From assembly GCA_005240015.1 (NCBI GenBank), contig SBBV01000504.1, positions 1-6,734 on the forward strand: 6,734 bases of DNA, in the 5' to 3' direction. Below the pieces are notes generated by a model. That model was not told the origin of the DNA. It saw only the letters and a program-made list of their open reading frames with translations, and searched no databases. Of this stretch, positions 1-5,829 are shown piece by piece. Origin of the DNA: Candidatus Odyssella thessalonicensis. Lineage in GTDB: Bacteria; Pseudomonadota; Alphaproteobacteria; Bin65. Each line of letters begins with the position of its first letter. Position 1 is the first letter of the stretch. The translations under genes and the position numbers were made by a program.

Positions 1-236
1 ACCGAGCCGCAGCGCCGCATTTCCTCGTGCAGCAGGCCGACGGCGTTGTGCGCGGCGTCGTCGGAACGGAACGAATTGGAGCAGACGAGCTCGGCTAGCC
101 CTTGCGTCTTGTGCGCCTCGGTCATCCGCACCGGCCGCATCTCATGCAACACGCAGCCCAGACCCGCGCGCGCAATCTGCCACGCCGCCTCCGAGCCCGC
201 GAGCCCGCCACCGATGATGTGGATGGGGTCAGTCAT
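1..236 (-). CDS. trmFO: TrmFO, methylenetetrahydrofolate-tRNA (uracil-5-)-methyltransferase, 5' part
   Basis: The first 78 residues of TrmFO are present; the rest lies beyond the left edge. In this family the cytoplasmic flavoprotein methylates U54 of tRNA to 5-methyluridine, using methylenetetrahydrofolate as carbon donor and FADH2 as reductant. The sequence shows an N-terminal FAD-binding Rossmann motif ([13 protein letters not shown], residues 7-19), the family signature HEMRP (31-35), and [12 protein letters not shown] (49-60) with the conserved Cys52. These together separate TrmFO from its relative GidA/MnmG. The ATG at 236-234 is the natural start because it lies three residues before the Rossmann strand. 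No strong Shine-Dalgarno precedes it. A possible -10 (TATATG, 249-244) and -35 (ACGACA, 272-267) lie immediately upstream, which would leave almost no leader; this promoter is weak. The gene follows the cupin on the same strand after a 164-base gap that holds a double hairpin. Confidence 0.93.
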   Translation of the reverse strand, partial: MTDPIHIIGGGLAGSEAAWQIARAGLGCVLHEMRPVRMTEAHKTQGLAELVCSNSFRSDDAAHNAVGLLHEEMRRCGS

Positions 237-265
237 GATCAGCCATATAGGCTCCATCTCCATCT

Positions 266-368
266 TTGTCGTCCCCGCGAAAGCGGGGACCCATACGGCG
301 CTTCCGCAAGATGGGCCTCGCCCCGCGCGCACGTCGTCGGAGACTCCCCGCTTTCGCGGGGACGACAA
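266..368. repeat. REP-like paired hairpin element (BIME-like)
   Basis: Two 24-base arms (266-289 and 345-368) are perfect reverse complements of each other. Each arm contains its own small palindrome, CCCCGC-GAAA-GCGGGG, a 6-bp stem with a four-base loop. The element can therefore fold as two small hairpins or one long one. From memory, this core is a dispersed repeat in alphaproteobacterial genomes and often yields spurious ORFs containing VPAKAGTH. It sits between the cupin stop and the trmFO start, so it would be transcribed in any read-through and could protect or attenuate the message. There is no T-run, so it is not a classical intrinsic terminator. Confidence 0.85.
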
Positions 369-400
369 TGATCGACGGGCGAAGTCGGCGCCAGAAACCT

Positions 401-763
401 CTATTCCCGCATATAGGGCGGCGGGCCGCCGGCGAGGAAATCTTCGCGCGGCGGGGTGAAGACGTCGATCACCTCGCAATCCTCGGGGAACCAGGCCTCG
501 TGCTCGACGCCGCCCGGGATCACGGCGATGTCGCCGGCTTTGCAGAGCCTGGTCTTGTCGCCGAGGCGGAATTTCATCTTGCCCTTGAGCATCCAGAAGA
601 TCTGCTCGTGCGGGTGCTTGTGCGCGTGCGCGTGGGCGCCCTTCTTCACGCTCCACCACACGATCATGCCACGGTCGCCCGAGAGCACCTGGCGCGTGAT
701 CTTGGGATTGATGCGCTCCTTCTTGATGGACTTGAGCGAGCCGAAGCCGGCGAGCGTGGGCAT
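401..763 (-). CDS. small single-domain cupin protein
   Basis: A 120-residue protein the size of a single cupin barrel. Cupin motif 1 is seen as HKHPHEQ (residues 48-54) followed by a short strand ending in KGK, and motif 2 as [14 protein letters not shown] (77-90). By family analogy the metal ligands are His48, His50, Gln54 and His88. The run HAHAHKHPH adds extra histidines near the metal site. Such stand-alone cupins bind a divalent metal and act as dioxygenases, isomerases or ligand sensors; the substrate cannot be told from sequence. The start at 763 is preceded by a strong Shine-Dalgarno, so the cupin can be translated on its own. The damaged pirin gene lies 92 bases upstream on the same strand, and its shifted frame runs into this gene without a stop, so a gene caller might merge the two into one 425-residue ORF. 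Confidence 0.85.
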   Translation of the reverse strand: MPTLAGFGSLKSIKKERINPKITRQVLSGDRGMIVWWSVKKGAHAHAHKHPHEQIFWMLKGKMKFRLGDKTRLCKAGDIAVIPGGVEHEAWFPEDCEVIDVFTPPREDFLAGGPPPYMRE

Positions 764-768
764 GGCGT

Positions 769-775
769 TCCTCCC
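769..775 (-). promoter_or_regulatory. Shine-Dalgarno of the cupin gene
   Basis: On the minus strand GGGAGGA lies five bases before the ATG at 763. It decides that the cupin starts here as a separate gene, although the upstream frame is open. Confidence 0.75.
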
Positions 776-826
776 GAGGCGAATGTGGTTCTGCGAGTAA
801 AGCACGGCGCTGGCGCGAATCGTAGT

Positions 827-845
827 GGCGGGCTTCAAACCCGCC
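827..845. repeat. short hairpin repeat between pirin remnant and cupin
   Basis: GGCGGG (827-832) and CCCGCC (840-845) form a 6-bp GC stem around a seven-base loop. Read on the minus strand, further G-T and T-A pairs shrink the loop to three bases. It begins 11 bases past the pirin stop codon, where a terminator would be expected, but no T-run follows. The GGCGGGTTTGAA-type sequence resembles a second dispersed repeat family of alphaproteobacteria that yields spurious peptides containing AGFKPA or AGLKPA. It is more likely a dispersed repeat than a terminator. Confidence 0.5.
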
Positions 846-855
846 CCAACGCCGC

Positions 856-1678
856 TCAGAACCTGCCGCTCTGGTAGTCGCGGATCGCCTGCACGATTTC
901 GGCCTCGGTGTTCATCACGAACGGCCCGTATTTCGCGATCGGCTCGTTTAACGGCTTGCCGGCGACGGCGCGAGCGCGCAGGCGGTCCGCCGTCGCCGAC
1001 GGTGAGCGTGCCCTCGAACACGTAAACGAAGGCATTGTGCGTCGGCGGCAAGGGCTGCTCGAAGCGCATGCCGGCGGGCAGGGCCACGTCGAGATAGGTG
1101 GGCTCCGTCGCCACGGCCGAGACGGGGCCGCGCTGATCGCCGACTTGGCCCGCGATCACGCGCGCCGTCGCACCTTCCGCGGTCTTCACCACTGGGATCG
1201 CCTCGGGCTCGATGTCCTGATAGCGCGGGGCCGTCATCTTGTCCTTGGCGGGCAGGTTGACCCAGAGCTGGAAGCCCCACATGAGGCCGTCTTCCTGCTC
1301 GGGCATTTCGGAATGCACGATGCCGCGGCCGGCGGTCATCCACTGCACGCTGCCGGGCCGGAGCAAACCCGTGTTGCCCTGGTTGTCGCCATGGCGCATG
1401 CGCCCGGCGAGCATGTAAGTGACGGTCTCGAAGCCGCGGTGCGGATGATCGGGGAAGCCGGCGATGTAGTCGGCGCCCTTGTCGGAGCGGAACTCGTCGA
1501 GCATCAGGAACGGATCGAGGTCGGGCAGCGCCTGCCCGCCGATCACGCGCGTGAGCTTGACGCCGGCGCCGTCGCTGGCCGGCCGGCCGCGCACAATCAG
1601 CGCCGGGGCGCGGAACTCGCCCGCCTCGGCGGCGGGAACGAAGGGCCTGGTATCGGGCGCGCGATTGATGAGAGCCAT
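856..1678 (-). pseudogene. pirin family protein, internally shortened and frameshifted
   Basis: Residues 1-229 read as a good pirin: a start region (MALINRAPDTRPF), the metal motif DHPHRGFETVTYML (77-90) and GRGIVHSEMP (118-127). The expected iron ligands His78, His80, His122 and Glu124 are present, and the second barrel begins with [17 protein letters not shown]. After about position 990 the frame is lost. The typical pirin C-terminus, [19 protein letters not shown] followed by [16 protein letters not shown], lies in another frame and ends at the TGA at 858-856. Pirins normally have about 35 residues between the VGD-like strand and AGKPLNEP; only about ten codons fit here, so a deletion as well as a frame change is likely. 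Pirins are non-haem iron cupins, some with quercetinase activity and some acting as regulatory partners. The start at 1678 has only a weak Shine-Dalgarno (AAGAGG). A sequencing error could explain the frame change but not the missing residues. Confidence 0.8.
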
Positions 1679-1784
1679 GCTGTGCCTCTTGCCTGGAATT
1701 GGGAACTGGGCGCGCGGCAACGGCTTTTCAATGTTTCTCCAGCGTAACGAATGATCCGCCGGGTGCGCGGCGCGGGCGCGCCTG

Positions 1785-1793
1785 TGTTATCAT
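1785..1793 (+). promoter_or_regulatory. possible extended -10 promoter for murI
   Basis: TGTTATCAT reads as an extended -10 (TG, one base, then TATCAT, five of six matches to TATAAT). No convincing -35 is visible, which extended -10 promoters can tolerate. Transcription would begin around 1800, inside or just before the Shine-Dalgarno, giving a very short leader. The call is tentative. Confidence 0.3.
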
Positions 1794-1808
1794 CCGGCGA
1801 GGAGCCGG
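1794..1808 (+). promoter_or_regulatory. murI Shine-Dalgarno inside a small hairpin
   Basis: CCGGC (1794-1798) and GCCGG (1804-1808) form a 5-bp GC stem whose loop, GAGGA, holds most of the Shine-Dalgarno AGGAG (1800-1804). The ribosome site lies seven bases before the TTG at 1812 and decides that start. Whether the stem limits translation is an inference. Confidence 0.45.
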
Positions 1809-1811
1809 TCT

Positions 1812-3137
1812 TTGGACGAAGACAGCATCACCCGCCGCATCATCGAACGCGAGCGCGCGCAATCGAAGCGCCGCCAGCTCGCGGTGATCGATTCCGGCAT
1901 CGGCGGCCTCGGTGTGGCGCGCGAGATCCGCAGGCTCTTGCCCGCGGCCGACATCGTCTATGTCGCCGACAACGGCGGCTTTCCCTACGGCAATCTCTCC
2001 GATGCGGCGGTCGTCGAGCGCTGCGCGCGCATCGTCGCCGCGCTCGACCGGATGCTGGCGCCCTCGGCCGTCGTCGTCGCTTGCAACACGGCGACGACGA
2101 TCGCGCTGGCGTCGCTGCGCGCGCGCTTTCCGGTGCCGTTCGTCGGCTGCGTGCCGGCGATCAAGCTCGCCGCCAAGGTGAGCCGGACGAAGACGATCGG
2201 CCTGCTCGCGACGCCGGCTACGGTTCGCCGCGAATATCTGCGCGAGCTGATCGAAAAATTTGCCCAAGGTTGCACCGTGCTCTCGCACGGCTCGCAGCGC
2301 CTGGCGCCGCTCGCCGAGCAGCGCTTCCGCGGCCTCCCGGTCGATCGCGCGGTGCTGCGCGAGGAGGTCGAGGTTTTGACCAAGGCGCCCGGCTCCGCTG
2401 CGCTCGACACGATCGTGCTCGGCTGCACGCATTACAGCTTCGTGCTGGCCGAGCTCGAGTCGGTGGCGCCGCCCACGATCACGTGGCTCGATCCGGCGCC
2501 GGCCGTGGCACGCCGCGTGCAGAATTTCCTCTCGGCGCTGCCGCCCGATCCGCCGCGCACGCTCGCCGTGCCGGCCAACCTCGCGATCTTCACCGCGCCG
2601 CTGGCCGACGCCGACGTGCTTCGGCCGAAGCTGGCGGAGTTCGGCTTTCCCGAGATCCGCGTGATCGATTTGGTCGGGGCGGCGGCTCTCGAAGAGGCAC
2701 GGACGAACAGGGATGATCACGGACGCGCACGCGCATTGGATCGGTCCGTGCGACGTCCATGTTCGTCTGTGTTCGAGGGCGGCGAGGGCGCGGGCCGGAA
2801 CGCTTCCACCGGCGTTGCCATGCCCTTGAGCGTGTGGCGGCCGATGCTTTCGACGCCGTTGCCGAGCACCTTGGCGATCTCGGCGGAGACGAGGATGGGC
2901 TCGCCGAGCGATCCGGCCAGCGACTCGAGCCGCGCGGTGAGGTTCACAGCGGGGCCGATGACCGTGAAGTCGAGACGCTGGCTCGTGCCGATGTTGCCGT
3001 ACATCACGTCGCCAACATGGAGCGCCACGCCGAAATCGAGCTCAGCGCCGCCCGGGAGCTTGCGCAGCTCGGCGAGGCCGCCGCGCGCGCGTTCGGCGGC
3101 GCGCATCGCCGCGCGCACGGTGACGCCGAGATCGTAG
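1812..3137 (+). CDS. murI: glutamate racemase; frame extended antisense past the normal end
   Basis: MurI interconverts L- and D-glutamate in the cytoplasm and supplies D-Glu for peptidoglycan. Seen in order: IDSGIGGLGV (residues 26-35), YVADNGGFPYG (50-60), ACNTAT (90-95) with the first catalytic Cys91, GCVPAIKLA (112-120), LLATPATVR (131-139), LGCTHYS (203-209) with the second catalytic Cys205 and His207, and DPAPAVARRV (227-236). The domain ends near EIRVIDLV (281-288), matching the usual 265-285 residues. The start is TTG at 1812, supported by AGGAG seven bases upstream. Oddly, the frame does not stop there. It continues about 150 codons to 3137, the last 140 of them antisense to the adenylate cyclase, with no recognisable domain. 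A TGA at 2714-2716 lies in another frame; one extra base just upstream would end the protein near residue 300. I infer a lost stop or frameshift; the functional part is 1812 to about 2700. Confidence 0.85.
   Translation: MDEDSITRRIIERERAQSKRRQLAVIDSGIGGLGVAREIRRLLPAADIVYVADNGGFPYGNLSDAAVVERCARIVAALDRMLAPSAVVVACNTATTIALASLRARFPVPFVGCVPAIKLAAKVSRTKTIGLLATPATVRREYLRELIEKFAQGCTVLSHGSQRLAPLAEQRFRGLPVDRAVLREEVEVLTKAPGSAALDTIVLGCTHYSFVLAELESVAPPTITWLDPAPAVARRVQNFLSALPPDPPRTLAVPANLAIFTAPLADADVLRPKLAEFGFPEIRVIDLVGAAALEEARTNRDDHGRARALDRSVRRPCSSVFEGGEGAGRNASTGVAMPLSVWRPMLSTPLPSTLAISAETRMGSPSDPASDSSRAVRFTAGPMTVKSRRWLVPMLPYITSPTWSATPKSSSAPPGSLRSSARPPRARSAARIAARTVTPRS
2698..2771. repeat. imperfect inverted repeat at the murI/cyclase convergent junction
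   Basis: The left arm, 2698-2724, contains CACGGACGAACA and ends in CACGGAC. The right arm, 2744-2771, reads on the opposite strand CACAGACGAACA and also ends in CACGGAC. About 22 of 27 positions pair, with a loop of 19 bases (2725-2743). The position between convergent genes suits a two-way terminator or a dispersed palindromic repeat; there is no T-run. The element encodes residues 298 onward of the racemase frame and the last part of the cyclase (NTDEHGRRTD and onward), and contains the cyclase stop codon. Confidence 0.65.
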
Positions 3138-3985
3138 CGCACGCCCAGCGGAAAGATCGCGAGCACCGCGTCGCCGATGAATTTCAGGATCTCGCCGCCG
3201 GCCGCCTCGATCGAGGCGCCGACGCAGTCGAAATAGCCGTTCAGGAGCTGGAGCAGCGCATCGCGCGGCAGGCGGTCGGAGAGGCTGGTGAAGCCGCGCA
3301 GATCCGAAAACCAGATCACGGCGCGGATCGTCTCGCCGCTGCCGCGGCGGATCTGGCCGGTCAAGACGCGCTCGCCGGCCTTGCGTCCCACATAGGTGTC
3401 GAGCAGCGTCGTCGTGAGGTAGCGCAGCGTAAGCAGCTCGCTCTGCCGCGCCATGTGCGGCAGCATGGCGTCGACGAAGGCGAGCTCAGCCGGGTTGAAG
3501 CCGCCGGGGCGATCGGTCGCGAAGGCGATGGAGTGCCTGCCCTCGTCGGAAAACGGGAGATGCATCACGACATAGTCGGTGGCACCCTCGGCGACATACT
3601 CTTTGAGCACCGGGAAATCGATCTGTGCATGCTCGCCCGCGAGCCGGCGGCGCACCGCGGCGGCGCCTTCGAGGATCACGGCGATCGGGCTGTCCTTGAT
3701 GACTGCGGTGTTCCAGATGGCATAGCTGCCCCACGCCGTCTTGATCTCGGCCCCGTCGCGGTACCAGCGATGCGCGACTCCGAAATGGTCCGGATGCAGC
3801 ATCAGCAGGAACGCGGAGAACCGCAGCAGCGGCACGCCGTGCGCGACGAAGCGCTCGCAGGTCTGGCGCACGAGCTCGCGCGGCGAGCGGATGCGCGGCG
3901 CCTCGTGCACGTACCACGCCGTGAACGATGCAAGCGCCGCCGCGTAGTCGCGGTTGAGGTCGGGCAGGCGGAGGGTCCCGTCCAT
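2717..3985 (-). CDS. class III adenylate cyclase with N-terminal GAF-like region
   Basis: A 422-residue predicted soluble protein that should make cAMP from ATP. The catalytic domain spans about residues 218-398. FSDLRGFT carries the first metal aspartate (Asp228) and KFIGDAVLAIF the second (Asp272). Lys268 and Asp339 (in LDFTVIG) are the pair expected for adenine rather than guanine. Asn348 and Arg352 in NLTARLE are the transition-state residues. All are intact, so the domain should be active. Residues 1-200 hold no named domain I can assign with certainty; LPFSDEGRHSIAFATDRPGG (143-162) followed by a helix that leads to the catalytic domain resembles a GAF-like sensor. The start at 3985 is the first ATG fitting the domain; its Shine-Dalgarno is weak, and an upstream ATG at 4066 would add a Gly/Arg-rich stretch of no clear meaning. 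The last 22 residues are low-complexity and encoded by the junction repeat. The gene lies 84 bases after the small secreted protein genes and could be co-transcribed with them. Confidence 0.9.
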   Translation of the reverse strand: MDGTLRLPDLNRDYAAALASFTAWYVHEAPRIRSPRELVRQTCERFVAHGVPLLRFSAFLLMLHPDHFGVAHRWYRDGAEIKTAWGSYAIWNTAVIKDSPIAVILEGAAAVRRRLAGEHAQIDFPVLKEYVAEGATDYVVMHLPFSDEGRHSIAFATDRPGGFNPAELAFVDAMLPHMARQSELLTLRYLTTTLLDTYVGRKAGERVLTGQIRRGSGETIRAVIWFSDLRGFTSLSDRLPRDALLQLLNGYFDCVGASIEAAGGEILKFIGDAVLAIFPLGVRYDLGVTVRAAMRAAERARGGLAELRKLPGGAELDFGVALHVGDVMYGNIGTSQRLDFTVIGPAVNLTARLESLAGSLGEPILVSAEIAKVLGNGVESIGRHTLKGMATPVEAFRPAPSPPSNTDEHGRRTDRSNARARP

Positions 3986-4069
3986 GGGCCCGACTCTGCC
4001 ACGGCCCGGCGTACCGGCGCCACCGCCGAAGCAGCGGCACCGCGCCGGGCTCATTCCACCTCGCATCCT

Positions 4070-4306
4070 TCAGCGGCGGATGCCGTCGTTGTTGAGCGGC
4101 GGGCAGCCAACGCGCCAGCAGAGCTGGCCGTAGCGCGGCGAGTTCGCGCATTGGCGCCGGTAGTAGCACGAGCTCTCGGGCCGCGGCGGCGGTACCTTGA
4201 CCTGAAGCGGCGCGATCGCGACGTCTTCGCGCGCCACTTCGGCCCGCGCGGCATCGGTCGCCACGACCGCGAGCAGCATTCCGGCCAGAGTGAGCATGCG
4301 GCTCAT
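4070..4306 (-). CDS. small secreted four-cysteine protein (copy 2 of a tandem pair)
   Basis: A 78-residue protein I do not recognise. It has an N-terminal signal peptide: MSRM, a hydrophobic stretch over residues 5-20, and a likely signal peptidase site after ARA (20-22). The mature part is about 56 residues, starts with a Pro-rich segment (VKVPPPRPESS) and ends in a Cys-rich module with Cys47, Cys53, Cys63 and Cys68: CYY-x3-C-x9-C-x4-C. In the periplasm these could form two disulfides. The start at 4306 is well supported by GGAGG five bases upstream. The stop of the upstream gene is only 15 bases away, and that protein carries nearly the same Cys pattern, so the two look like duplicates in one transcript. 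The function is unknown; no catalytic motif is visible. Confidence 0.72.
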   Translation of the reverse strand: MSRMLTLAGMLLAVVATDAARAEVAREDVAIAPLQVKVPPPRPESSCYYRRQCANSPRYGQLCWRVGCPPLNNDGIRR

Positions 4307-4321
4307 GCGAGCCTCCGCCGG

Positions 4322-4525
4322 TCAGTAGCAGGTCTTCTTGCGGTGGCAGATGCGCGTGCCCTTGGGCGTGCTCTGGCAGAGGTAGTGGTAGTAGCAGCGC
4401 GTCGCGGCTTCGGACACGGCGTCGGTTTCGGCGCAGATCTCGAGCGTGGGCACGGGAGCCGCTTGGGCGGTGCCGGCTGCGAGCAGGAAGCCCGCGGCGG
4501 CGAGGGCGAGGAGCTTGGTGGTCAT
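4322..4525 (-). CDS. small secreted four-cysteine protein (copy 1 of a tandem pair)
   Basis: A 67-residue protein without a recognised family. It begins MTTK, then has a hydrophobic Ala/Leu core (residues 5-19) and a textbook signal peptidase site, AQA before APVPTLE (cleavage after 22). The mature protein is only about 45 residues, with Cys31 and then Cys44, Cys50, Cys60 and Cys66 in the pattern CYY-x3-C-x9-C-x5-C. This matches the neighbour's module almost exactly. The C-terminus is basic (HRKKTCY). AAGGA lies about seven bases before the ATG at 4525, which also sits correctly at the signal peptide; the frame remains open upstream to 4966, but that part is antisense to or overlaps other genes and is not used. 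It appears to be the first gene of a transcript continuing into the second copy and perhaps the adenylate cyclase. Confidence 0.72.
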   Translation of the reverse strand: MTTKLLALAAAGFLLAAGTAQAAPVPTLEICAETDAVSEAATRCYYHYLCQSTPKGTRICHRKKTCY

Positions 4526-4564
4526 TGGTCGTCCTTCGGTGTGCTTGGTTCCTCCTCTCCCGCC

Positions 4565-4593
4565 GTTATGACAGAGCAGGCGCGCTTTCGCAG
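4565..4593 (-). promoter_or_regulatory. possible promoter of the small secreted protein genes
   Basis: On the minus strand CTGCGA (4593-4588) and CATAAC (4570-4565) are separated by 17 bases, and a TG one base before the -10 gives an extended form (TGTCATAAC). It matches sigma-70 consensus at three of six and four of six positions. It is placed 40 bases before the start codon at 4525 and downstream of the terminator of the previous gene, where a promoter must exist. Confidence 0.3.
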
Positions 4594-4644
4594 TGACCTC
4601 CTCCACCGCGTGCGCGTGGTGACGACGATCACGTCCTGCCGTGA

Positions 4645-4676
4645 ACAAAAAAGACCCGCCGTCGGGCGACGGCGGG
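4645..4676 (-). terminator. intrinsic terminator of the Tat cyclase-family gene
   Basis: Read on the minus strand, CCCGCCGTCG pairs perfectly with CGACGGCGGG (4676-4667 and 4664-4655) around a two-base loop, and is followed by TCTTTTTTG. A 10-bp GC stem plus a run of six T is a classic Rho-independent terminator. It begins 41 bases past the stop codon at 4717 and separates that gene from the small secreted protein genes. It works in one direction only. Confidence 0.9.
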
Positions 4677-4716
4677 GCGCGAAAGGTTGGCGCGGGGACG
4701 AGACCCCCGCGATATC

Positions 4717-5778
4717 TCAGGTCACGGCGATCGGCGCGTTGATCGAGCCGGTGGCGCCTTTGATCGGCACCGGGATGAAGATGTACACGAACTGGTACTT
4801 GCGGTCGCGGATCAGGTCGTTGAACTGCATGTTCTCGGAGAGATGGATGCCGTTCTTGGTGATCAGCTCGCCATGCACCGGGAAGGCGACGCTCTTGTCG
4901 GGATTCGGCACCACCTCGACGCCCCAGACGTCGGCGCCGACCACGCACGCGCCCTTCTGTATGCACCAGCGCGCGACCTCCACCCCGATGCCGGGCTCGC
5001 CGTTGACGTACTTGTCGTTGTTCTTCTGCCAGAGCGCGCTCCAGCCGGTGTTGAAGAACAGCGCGTCGCCCTGCTTGATGTCCTCTTCCTTCATGTTCTG
5101 CTTGGCGAGTGCCGCGCGCACGTCGGCCATGCCGATTTCCTGGCCGGCCTCCATCATCGCACCCTTGACGGCCTGCACGTCGAACAGGTGGCCACGCGTG
5201 AAGATCGGCTTCGCGTTTTCGATGCCGAGCTTCTTCAGGCCGTTGTGGCCGAAAATCTCAAGCTGCGTGAAGCCGTTGTAGTAGCGCATCTCGGCCTGGT
5301 CGCCGTCCTTGCCCATCTGGATGCCGATATGGCCGAGGCCGTCGAACTGAGTCCCGCACTGGCCGATCTCGGTGGCGAGGAACTCGTCGTTGTAGACGAG
5401 CTTGTTGCCGCCGAACGGTCCGCCGGTGGGCGAACCGACCAGGCGCAGGGTAAAGGCGCGGTCGCCGAATTTCGGTTGCGTCGCCTCATACGGATGTCCC
5501 ATGCGGTAGATCTTGCCGTCCCTGATCCATTTGACGGTGTCGAGGACCTTCTCCGGGGTGATCCAGTTGAGCGCGCCGATCTGATCATCCTTGCCCCAGC
5601 GCGAAGGCCACCAATTCTGGCCGCCGGCCTGGGCCAGCTCGACGCGCGGCTCTTCGGCCTTGGCGGTGCCGGCCAAGCCGCCGAGTGCGAGCCCCGCGGT
5701 GCCGACGCTCGCGACCTTCAGGAAGTCGCGGCGCTCGGGCGAGGTCGGTTTGATGTCTTTTGGATTGCGTACGGTCAT
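4717..5778 (-). CDS. Tat-exported cyclase-family protein (PF04199-like metal hydrolase)
   Basis: A 353-residue protein with a twin-arginine signal: ERRDFLKVASVG (residues 15-26), a hydrophobic segment to about 37 and a cleavage site at TAKA (38-41). It should be folded before export to the periplasm. The mature part belongs to the cyclase family that includes bacterial kynurenine formamidase and isatin hydrolase, metal-dependent hydrolases of amide or ring bonds. The family metal motif HxGTHxDxPxH appears here as QCGTQFDGLGH (140-150): the Asp146 and final His150 are kept, but the two leading His are Gln. The later conserved parts GDALFFNTGWS (237-247), GADVWGVEVVP (281-291) and HGELITKNGIHLSEN (302-316) are present. 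The ATG at 5778 is preceded by GGAGGG about eight bases away. It is a single-gene unit with its own terminator, divergent from the COG0523 GTPase. The substrate is unknown. Confidence 0.88.
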   Translation of the reverse strand: MTVRNPKDIKPTSPERRDFLKVASVGTAGLALGGLAGTAKAEEPRVELAQAGGQNWWPSRWGKDDQIGALNWITPEKVLDTVKWIRDGKIYRMGHPYEATQPKFGDRAFTLRLVGSPTGGPFGGNKLVYNDEFLATEIGQCGTQFDGLGHIGIQMGKDGDQAEMRYYNGFTQLEIFGHNGLKKLGIENAKPIFTRGHLFDVQAVKGAMMEAGQEIGMADVRAALAKQNMKEEDIKQGDALFFNTGWSALWQKNNDKYVNGEPGIGVEVARWCIQKGACVVGADVWGVEVVPNPDKSVAFPVHGELITKNGIHLSENMQFNDLIRDRKYQFVYIFIPVPIKGATGSINAPIAVT

Positions 5779-5829
5779 AGGGGTGTCCCTCCGGTTGCCA
5801 AACTTGTTCTTGTCCCCTTGCTTGCAAAA

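Noticed and set aside
266..368. The repeated hairpins as a possible CRISPR array.
   Set aside because: There are only two arms, in inverted rather than direct orientation, with a single spacer-like interval.
908..1747. Long plus-strand frame opposite the pirin gene.
   Set aside because: It is the antisense shadow of pirin codons; the minus-strand reading has the recognisable metal motifs.
4526..4966. Upstream extension of the first small secreted protein to a 214-codon frame.
   Set aside because: It would cross the intrinsic terminator and overlap the cyclase-family gene, and would bury the signal peptide internally. The ATG at 4525 has its own Shine-Dalgarno and a proper signal peptide.
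2759..5281. An 840-codon open frame on the plus strand.
   Set aside because: It runs antisense through the cyclase, both small secreted protein genes, the terminator and part of the Tat cyclase-family gene. Its translation is Arg/Ala/Glu-rich low-complexity with no domain, typical of GC-rich shadow frames.
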